A stretch of 64,000 nucleotides of DNA from Oceanobacillus sp. FSL K6-2867 (GTDB lineage: Bacteria > Bacillota > Bacilli > Bacillales > Amphibacillaceae), in the NCBI RefSeq assembly GCF_037963145.1, contig NZ_CP150144.1, forward strand, positions 930,001 to 994,000. The letters are read 5' to 3'. Positions within the stretch are counted from its first letter, which is position 1. Each line of letters begins with the position of its first letter. This document shows, in pieces, positions 58,178 to 64,000 of this stretch. The notes under the pieces were generated by a model. That model saw only the letters and a list, made by a program, of their open reading frames with translations, searched no databases and had not been told where the DNA came from. The position numbers and the translations under genes are program-made.

Positions 58178-58192
58178 TTAGAATTATTATAA
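58178..58192 (+). promoter_or_regulatory. PerR box of zosA
   Basis: TTAGAATTATTATAA differs from the PerR consensus TTATAATTATTATAA at one position and lies just after the -10, over the transcription start. Confidence 0.85.
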
Positions 58193-58225
58193 AAAGGTAA
58201 ACATTATTAAAAGGAGGTAACTGTC

Positions 58226-60157
58226 ATGTCTACTGATACTTTAGAAATGAAACGTACAACTTGGAAGACTCCAATTTCCAAGTTAAAAACAGTAGCTATT
58301 TATGAGCATCACGAATTAATTGCTGCGCTAATTAGCGGGCTTCTACTACTCCTATCATGGATTTTTAAAGATCAATTAACCTCTGTTCTTTGGTTTGCGC
58401 TTCACGGATTTGCATTTGCAATTGGTGGATATGCTAAAGCGAAGGAAGGCATCACAGAAACGATTCAAACAAAGAAATTAAATGTAGAAATCTTAATGAT
58501 TCTTGCCGCAATTGGAGCAATCACAATCGGTTATTGGACAGAAGCCGCTATTTTAATTTTTATTTTTGCATTGTCTGGTGCTCTTGAAACCTATTCGATG
58601 AATAAAAGCAATCGAGCAATCTCATCATTAATGGATTTACAACCTGAAGAGGCTTTACTCTTGCAAGACAAACGAGAAACGACAATACCTGTTTCCCAGC
58701 TGAAAATTGGCGATACTATTCTCGTAAGGGCTGGTGAACGCATTCCAGCTGATGGAGTTATCGTTAAGGGTGCTTCTACGATTGATGAAAGCACGATTAC
58801 TGGTGAATCACTGCCTATCTACAGACAAAATCAGCATGATGTGTACGCAGGCACTGTAGCCCTAGATGGTACATTAACAATAAAGATTACAACAAAACCA
58901 AATGAAACATTATTCCAAAAAATTATCCAGCTTGTCCAATCTGCACAAGAGGAGAAATCAACCTCACAGCTGTTTATTGAAAAGTTCGAGAGCACATACG
59001 TATATGGAGTGCTAGCAATTGTAGCTATTATGATGTTTCTTCCATATCTTTTATTTAACTGGACACTTTCTGACAGTATTTACCGGGCAATGGTGTTACT
59101 AGTTGTAGCTTCTCCTTGTGCACTCGTAGCTTCCATCTCACCTGCAACCTTATCCGCTATATCGAATGCTGCAAGGAAAGGGATTCTTTTTAAAGGTGGC
59201 GTACACCTTGAAAATTTAAGCAACATCCAAGCTATTGCATTGGATAAAACAGGGACACTTACCAAAGGGAAGCCAGCCGTAACAAAGGTATATATGGACG
59301 AAGCTGTTAATGAAAAGGAAATCTTGTCTATTATCGGGGCTATTGAAAAAGAATCGACACACCCTATTGCCAAATCGATAACTGCTTATTGTTTGGATAA
59401 AGCTGGAGTCCTAGCTCCTACTTTTGAGATTAAGCATCTAAAAAATATTAGTGGAAAAGGAATTATCGCTACAGTAGGAAATAATGAGTGGAGAATTGGT
59501 AAAGCAGACTTTGTAGGGAAAGAGTTAACAGTGGCCTTCCAACAACAATACGCAGACAAACAATCCACTGCTGAAAAAACATCTACCTTCATTCAAATAA
59601 ATGAGCGAATTATCGGTATGTTTATCCTAAAAGACACGATCAGAGAATCAGCAAAAGAAGCGATTCATAACTTAAAGTCAAATGGCATTGAAACGATTAT
59701 GCTTACTGGTGACAATGAATTGACGGCTAAAGCTGTTGCCGAGGAAGTTGGCATAAACCAATACAAGGCCAATTGCCTTCCACAGGATAAAGTAGCATAC
59801 GTCAAATCGTTTAGGAAGCAATACAAAACGATGGCAATGGTCGGAGATGGCATTAATGACGCTCCTGCTTTAGCGAATGCGAATGTAAGTATTGCAATGG
59901 GAGAAGGGACAGACATTGCCCTCGATACAGCAGATATGGTATTAATGAAAAACGACCTGACAAAAATTACAAACGCAATTCATGTATCCAAACGAATGAA
60001 CCGCATTATTAAGCAGAATATCATTTTTTCTTTAAGCATCATTTTGTTGCTGGTCCTTACAAATTACTTTCAAATGATTGATTTGCCACTCGGTGTTATT
60101 GGTCATGAAGGGAGCACTATCCTCGTTATTTTAAATAGTTTGCGTTTACTTAAATAG
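58226..60157 (+). CDS. zosA: metal-transporting P1B-type ATPase (ZosA-like)
   Basis: 643 residues. Actuator TGES, membrane ion site SPCALV instead of the copper-type CPC, phosphorylation site DKTGTLT, HP motif (STHPIAKS) and GDGINDAPALANA are all present. No N-terminal heavy-metal domain, as in ZosA of B. subtilis (637 aa), a PerR-controlled zinc importer induced by peroxide. The PerR box upstream supports that name over Cd/Co exporters of similar build. GGAGGTAACTG precedes the ATG. Confidence 0.88.
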   Translation: MSTDTLEMKRTTWKTPISKLKTVAIYEHHELIAALISGLLLLLSWIFKDQLTSVLWFALHGFAFAIGGYAKAKEGITETIQTKKLNVEILMILAAIGAITIGYWTEAAILIFIFALSGALETYSMNKSNRAISSLMDLQPEEALLLQDKRETTIPVSQLKIGDTILVRAGERIPADGVIVKGASTIDESTITGESLPIYRQNQHDVYAGTVALDGTLTIKITTKPNETLFQKIIQLVQSAQEEKSTSQLFIEKFESTYVYGVLAIVAIMMFLPYLLFNWTLSDSIYRAMVLLVVASPCALVASISPATLSAISNAARKGILFKGGVHLENLSNIQAIALDKTGTLTKGKPAVTKVYMDEAVNEKEILSIIGAIEKESTHPIAKSITAYCLDKAGVLAPTFEIKHLKNISGKGIIATVGNNEWRIGKADFVGKELTVAFQQQYADKQSTAEKTSTFIQINERIIGMFILKDTIRESAKEAIHNLKSNGIETIMLTGDNELTAKAVAEEVGINQYKANCLPQDKVAYVKSFRKQYKTMAMVGDGINDAPALANANVSIAMGEGTDIALDTADMVLMKNDLTKITNAIHVSKRMNRIIKQNIIFSLSIILLLVLTNYFQMIDLPLGVIGHEGSTILVILNSLRLLK

Positions 60158-60184
60158 CTGCCTTTTAGGAGGTAGCTATTTTCT
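60152..60184 (+). terminator. terminator of zosA
   Basis: AAATAGCTGCC / GGTAGCTATTT with TTTTC; stem overlaps the stop codon. Confidence 0.85.
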
Positions 60185-60192
60185 TTCACCGA

Positions 60193-61020
60193 TCATGGGC
60201 GTCTATATACTTTTTCTATAAATGCGTTTAATACACCACCAAGAATAATAATGATGCCAAATAGATAAAACCAGAACATCAGTATGATGACTACCCCTAG
60301 ACTTCCGTATGTAGCAGAGTAATCACCAATCGTAACGACATAGAAGGAAAATACCCATGATACGAACTGCCAGCTTATCGTAGCGAATGCAGTACCTATA
60401 ATAACAGTTTTAAAGTATATCCGTTTATGAGGTGCTAATTTATAGAGAAAGAGAAGCACAATAAAGAAGATCGCAGAAGAAATACCCCAGCGAAATGTTT
60501 CCCAGGTTTGCAAAAAGTCTTCCGATAAACCAAATATGGAAAACAAATATAAGCCAATCATTCTTCCGAATACAGGCAAAATTAATGCGATGATAATAAC
60601 GATGACGATGGCAATGGTTAATAATATCGCAATAAGTCGTCCAAAAAAGAACGAGCGGTTATTTTCTATTTCATACGCTCGATTAAACGCTTTTGTAATA
60701 GCATTGACCCCATTCGAGGCAGCCCAAAGCGTCCCAATAATTCCGATGGAAAGAAGCCCGCCATTTTGCTGATTCAACATTTGCCCAATATTATTATTAA
60801 TTAGATTCATTACTTGTGGTGGCGCATAGGTTGCAATCGTATCTAAAATCACTTGTGCATCGAGGGGTAAATATCCAATTAAATTTAATAGGAATAATAA
60901 AAATGGGAACAGTGACAATAGAAAAAAATATGCTAATTGTGCAGCTAGACCAAACACATCCACCTTTTCGACGCGCTGATAAAACTGCTTCCCAAGGATC
61001 AGTATATTTTTCACGTTCAC
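60193..61020 (-). CDS. yfkH: YihY/BrkB-family membrane protein (YfkH)
   Basis: 275 residues with six helices. AQLAYFFLLSLFPFLLFLLN, LWAASNGVNAITKAFNRAY and WQFVSWVFSFYVVTIGDYSATYGSLG-type text are characteristic of the YihY (formerly 'ribonuclease BN') family. Role unknown. GGGAGCGAGTG precedes the ATG. Same yfkH-yfkI-yfkJ order as in B. subtilis. Confidence 0.92.
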   Translation of the reverse strand: MNVKNILILGKQFYQRVEKVDVFGLAAQLAYFFLLSLFPFLLFLLNLIGYLPLDAQVILDTIATYAPPQVMNLINNNIGQMLNQQNGGLLSIGIIGTLWAASNGVNAITKAFNRAYEIENNRSFFFGRLIAILLTIAIVIVIIIALILPVFGRMIGLYLFSIFGLSEDFLQTWETFRWGISSAIFFIVLLFLYKLAPHKRIYFKTVIIGTAFATISWQFVSWVFSFYVVTIGDYSATYGSLGVVIILMFWFYLFGIIIILGGVLNAFIEKVYRRP

Positions 61021-61093
61021 TCGCTCCCATAAATTAAATATAGTAATTGTCCGAAAACTTTCAGCACATTCTCTACATTACACATTACTATAT

Positions 61094-61381
61094 TTACTTT
61101 AACGCTTTTTTATTCGTAACCTTTTCTAATGTTGATTCTACTTGTTCCAAAGCATTGATTGCATTCTCTGCACCACTTGCAATCGTTTCGTTTAATTCAT
61201 CAAAAGTATTACGCAAACTATGAATTGCTTCAGATGGATTACTAATAAAATGTGATGAGCAAGATCTTGCTGCATCAAATCTTTCTTTCGCATAGCTTCT
61301 TGTATTTTTGTCGAATAATGCAACCGCTCCACCTACAACTGCTCCAATTGACATACTTAAAATGATTCTACGTTTTCCCAT
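61094..61381 (-). CDS. YtxH-type small membrane protein (YfkI position)
   Basis: 95 residues from ATG 61381 (AAAGGAGAG about 9 nt upstream; two earlier ATGs are too close or too far). A single N-terminal glycine-rich helix (ILSMSIGAVVGGAVALF) then KNTRSYAKERF and a helical amphipathic tail, the YtxH pattern. Lies between yfkH and yfkJ, where B. subtilis has yfkI. Function unknown. Confidence 0.75.
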   Translation of the reverse strand: MGKRRIILSMSIGAVVGGAVALFDKNTRSYAKERFDAARSCSSHFISNPSEAIHSLRNTFDELNETIASGAENAINALEQVESTLEKVTNKKALK

Positions 61382-61395
61382 TATCATTCTCTCCT

Positions 61396-61872
61396 TTAAG
61401 CAATATGATATGTATTCTTTATAGATTTTAGTAAATGAACACACCCATTCAAAACTAATTGGTAGGTGTATTCAAAATTCCCCGTATAATATGGGTCAGG
61501 AACATTGACATCTTCTGGATTTTCGACAAAGTCCATTAATTTGGCGACTGTCACCGAATCATCCAGCACTTTTCGGATATTATTCAGATTGGCTATGTTC
61601 TGGTCATCCATTGCGATAATATAATTAAAGTCATCCCAATCCTGTTCCTTCACCTGCCTGGCAACTATCCCTTCATACGAAATTGCTTCACGGTCAAGCA
61701 GCTCCCTTGTTCCTTCATGTGGTATATTTCCAACATGCCAATCACCCGTACCTCCTGAATCCACTTTAATTTTATCAGAAAGTCCTTCTTTTTCCACTAA
61801 ATCCCGAAAAACAGCTTCTGCCATTGGCGATCTGCAAATATTGCCCAAACAAACAAATAGTACACGAATCAT
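61396..61872 (-). CDS. yfkJ: low-molecular-weight protein-tyrosine-phosphatase YfkJ
   Basis: 158 residues. P-loop CLGNICRS at residues 8-15 with nucleophile C8 and R14; the acid loop is VPDPYYTG with the general-acid Asp. Dephosphorylates phosphotyrosine (arginine-phosphatase relatives such as YwlE have a different active-site threonine). YfkJ has been tied to stress resistance in B. subtilis. Starts the yfkJ-yfkI-yfkH gene string. Confidence 0.94.
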   Translation of the reverse strand: MIRVLFVCLGNICRSPMAEAVFRDLVEKEGLSDKIKVDSGGTGDWHVGNIPHEGTRELLDREAISYEGIVARQVKEQDWDDFNYIIAMDDQNIANLNNIRKVLDDSVTVAKLMDFVENPEDVNVPDPYYTGNFEYTYQLVLNGCVHLLKSIKNTYHIA

Positions 61873-62140
61873 ATTAATAACCCCTTTCTCCCTACTCTAT
61901 TATAAGCAATTTAGTCATCCATAAGCAAAAAATTATAAATATGATTGGATGATTTTTTGTTTTATTATGTCGAAAACTTTTGAGAAATCGTTAGTAGCAA
62001 AGGCTTTTGTTGATGAGTTTTCAACATTTCAGTTCAGAAGGTTTTGTTTTTATAATCTAAATTAACTTTTATTTCCTCTTGACAACTCATTAAATTTTCG
62101 GAATATTAGTAAGTGTAAGTAATAAAGGGGGGATGATTCA

Positions 62141-63505
62141 ATGATAGGTTTTTTAGAACAAGTAAGTGCATTTGTTTGGGGACCGCCATTATTAATTCTT
62201 ATTGTTGGAACAGGGATCTACTTAACTTTCAGACTTGGCTTCGTACAAATTCTTGCTTTACCAACAGCACTATTAAACGCATTTAGTCGCAAAAAGCAAG
62301 ATAAGTTGTCAGATGGGGACATTTCCCAATACCAAGCCTTAACCACTCAGATGGCAGCAACAATTGGGACCGGTAACATTGTTGGGGTAGCTACAGCTGT
62401 TATTGCCGGGGGACCAGGAGCTGTATTTTGGATGTGGGGAATGGCGATTTTTGGGATGGCAACAAAATACGCGGAAGCCGTGCTCGCTGTAAAGTACAGG
62501 GTCAAAGGTCAAGATGGACAAATGTCCGGGGGACCGATGTACTATCTTGAAAGAGGCTTAAAATTAAAATGGCTAGCTGTCGCATTTGCGATTTTTGGAT
62601 CAATTGCAGCATTCGGAATTGGTAACATGGTACAAACAAACGCCGTATCCGCTGCTGCCGAGAATTCATTTAACATCCCGACATGGGTTACCGGAATTAT
62701 TCTTGCTATTGTTACTGCATTGGTTATTCTCGGTGGAATTAAAAGTATTGGACGTGTAACTGCTTTCTTTGTACCAATCATGGCTGTATTTTATATTATC
62801 AGTGGCTTAATTATCATGACACTTAACTTTGATATTGTTCCAGCTGCTATTAATCTCATCCTAACAGATGCATTTACTGCAAGTGCTGTCGGTGGTGGTA
62901 TCCTAGGTACTGTTATCCGATACGGAGTTGCACGTGGGATTTTCTCAAACGAAGCAGGCCTTGGCTCTGCTCCAATTGCAGCTGCTGCAGCAAAAACAGA
63001 CTACCCAGGGAGACAAGGTCTCGTTTCAATGACACAGGTATTTATCGACACAATTATTGTTTGCAGTATCACTGGAATTACGATTGTTATGGCAGATCTG
63101 CATCAAACTGGTGTAGCAGGTGGTGCCTTAACTGGTGAGTCATTTGGTGTATTCCTAGGAACGCCGGGAGTCTTAATTGTAAGTATTACGACAATTCTAT
63201 TTGCATATTCTACAGTTATTGCTTGGTCCTATTACGGGGAAAAGTGTCTTAACTATTTATTCAAGAGTCCGAAAGCGATTACAACCTATCGCGTCGTGTG
63301 GGTTGTTGCAGTTTTCTTTGGTGCAACTACAGTTATTGATATCGTGTGGCTATTTTCCGACATTTTTAATGCACTAATGGCGATACCTAACTTAATCGGA
63401 CTCCTCGGACTATCTGGAGTCGTAGCTTATGAAACGAAGCGATTCTTGAAAGTAGCTAAAGAAGAAAGAGAGCAAGAAAGAGCCGCGAAATCGAAATCCG
63501 CTTAA
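62141..63505 (+). CDS. AGCS-family amino-acid:cation symporter
   Basis: 454 residues, about 10-11 helices. ATIGTGNIVGVATAV (about 70-84), GPGAVFWMWGMAIFGMATKYAE-type text and GIFSNEAGLGSAPIAAAAA are the alanine/glycine:Na+ symporter signatures. In B. subtilis the relatives are AlsT and GlnT; the convergent glutaminase gene here suggests glutamine uptake. AAAGGGGGGATG precedes the ATG. Confidence 0.93.
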   Translation: MIGFLEQVSAFVWGPPLLILIVGTGIYLTFRLGFVQILALPTALLNAFSRKKQDKLSDGDISQYQALTTQMAATIGTGNIVGVATAVIAGGPGAVFWMWGMAIFGMATKYAEAVLAVKYRVKGQDGQMSGGPMYYLERGLKLKWLAVAFAIFGSIAAFGIGNMVQTNAVSAAAENSFNIPTWVTGIILAIVTALVILGGIKSIGRVTAFFVPIMAVFYIISGLIIMTLNFDIVPAAINLILTDAFTASAVGGGILGTVIRYGVARGIFSNEAGLGSAPIAAAAAKTDYPGRQGLVSMTQVFIDTIIVCSITGITIVMADLHQTGVAGGALTGESFGVFLGTPGVLIVSITTILFAYSTVIAWSYYGEKCLNYLFKSPKAITTYRVVWVVAVFFGATTVIDIVWLFSDIFNALMAIPNLIGLLGLSGVVAYETKRFLKVAKEEREQERAAKSKSA

Positions 63506-63514
63506 TATACAATC

Positions 63515-63543
63515 GGGGACATTCTTCATCTGAAGATGTCCCC
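63515..63543. terminator. bidirectional terminator between symporter and glutaminase
   Basis: GGGGACATTCTTCA / TGAAGATGTCCCC, 13-bp stem with a 2-base loop, between convergent genes. Confidence 0.85.
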
Positions 63544-63552
63544 GTCATATTA

Positions 63553-64000
63553 TTAAAACAAGCTCAAATCCCACTGATTTGCAATATGCCTCAACAGCTT
63601 GATTCCAGCAATAGAATTTCCCTGTCCGTCTAAAGCAGGGCCAAAAACCCCGATTCCGCAGCCATCTAAAAACGGAAGCTCCTCATCCCTCACTCTTGGC
63701 GGAACGACTGCGACAATGCCTCCAGATACACCACTTTTCGCAGGTATACCAACATAGGCAGCGAATTTCCCCGAAGCATCATACATTCCACAAGTGAGCA
63801 TCAAGGCTTTTACAAGGCGCGCAACAGATCGCGGTATAATTTCTTCTTCATTGTTTGGGTCAAGTCCATCATTGGAAAGCACTAATCCAATTTTCGCCAG
63901 ATCATCTATTGTTATCTCAATCGAGCATTGCTTAAAGTATGTCTCTAACGTAATTCCAAGATCAGATTCCAGATAGCCACCTTCCAATAAATAATAACCG
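63553..64000 (-). CDS. glsA: glutaminase, C-terminal half
   Basis: Open to the right edge; the visible 149 residues begin YLLEGGYLES and include LAKIGLVLSNDG, MLTCGMYDASGKFAAYVG and KSGVSGGIVAVVPP with the conserved Ser/Gly loop of serine-dependent beta-lactamase-fold glutaminases. The N-terminal catalytic S-x-x-K lies outside the window. Hydrolyses glutamine to glutamate and ammonia in the cytosol. Pairs with the neighbouring symporter. Confidence 0.93.
   Translation of the reverse strand, partial: GYYLLEGGYLESDLGITLETYFKQCSIEITIDDLAKIGLVLSNDGLDPNNEEEIIPRSVARLVKALMLTCGMYDASGKFAAYVGIPAKSGVSGGIVAVVPPRVRDEELPFLDGCGIGVFGPALDGQGNSIAGIKLLRHIANQWDLSLF

Overview
The window is low-GC Firmicutes chromosome, most likely a spore-forming Bacillaceae of the Oceanobacillus/Virgibacillus/Lentibacillus type. 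Supporting features are AGGAGG ribosome sites, A/T-rich codon use, preQ1-I riboswitches, a gamma-type small acid-soluble spore protein (SspE), the spore-cortex deacetylase PdaA, CtsR and PerR operators, and a Bacillus-type rRNA-tRNA block. Much of it follows the Bacillus subtilis order yfk-pdaA / yfhE-yfhF-recX-yfhH-yfhP-mutY-sspE-ygaC-ygaD-gsaB-bcp-perR-ygzB-ygxA-rrn. The genus is an inference.

Layout. 1-5.4 kb is an accessory, decaying stretch: the end of an MFS exporter, a small HTH regulator, a putative type I holin-like toxin cassette, a truncated aldehyde dehydrogenase, a frameshifted XRE-cupin regulator and a DnaD-domain replication gene flanked by gene remnants. 5.4-8.7 kb holds a divergent SDR/TetR pair with a shared operator region, then two preQ1-I riboswitches in series and queC plus a queuosine-precursor transporter. 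9-17 kb has an NCS1 permease, small membrane or secreted proteins, a glyoxalase-fold protein and a UvrA-like paralogue. 17.0-23.8 kb is an rRNA operon read on the minus strand (16S-23S-5S followed by 14 tRNAs) with two promoters.

23.8-41 kb is the conserved housekeeping block: YgxA, YgzB, a PabB-PabC fusion, PerR, cobalamin adenosyltransferase, a 2-hydroxyacid dehydrogenase, Bcp, a potassium channel, HemL, an ABC exporter, YgaC, SspE, MutY, YfhP, YfhH, RecX, a YfhF-type epimerase and YfhE. Between the epimerase and a GNAT acetyltransferase is a compact sequence with competing stems and a tRNA T-arm-like hairpin; I regard it as the best candidate here for an undescribed RNA element.

41-48 kb contains two GntR-controlled membrane operons, each with a clear inverted-repeat operator, a 21-nt tandem repeat, an SPFH protein with a small ribbon-helix-helix partner, and a secreted ComEC-like metallo-hydrolase. 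48-64 kb has ClpE with two CtsR boxes, an acyl-CoA synthetase, dispersed GC-rich repeats, PdaA, a YuiF-type antiporter, YfkD, an amino-acid ABC permease and binding protein with no ATPase, a ZosA-type metal ATPase with a near-perfect PerR box, YfkH, a YtxH-type protein, YfkJ, an AGCS symporter and the 3' half of glutaminase.

Functional links. PerR is encoded here and has candidate boxes upstream of itself and zosA; Bcp, HemL and MutY fit a peroxide/heme/oxidised-base theme. The queC-transporter pair is controlled by preQ1. The glutaminase and AGCS symporter are a usual glutamine-use pair. All motif matches were read by eye; no database or folding program was run.
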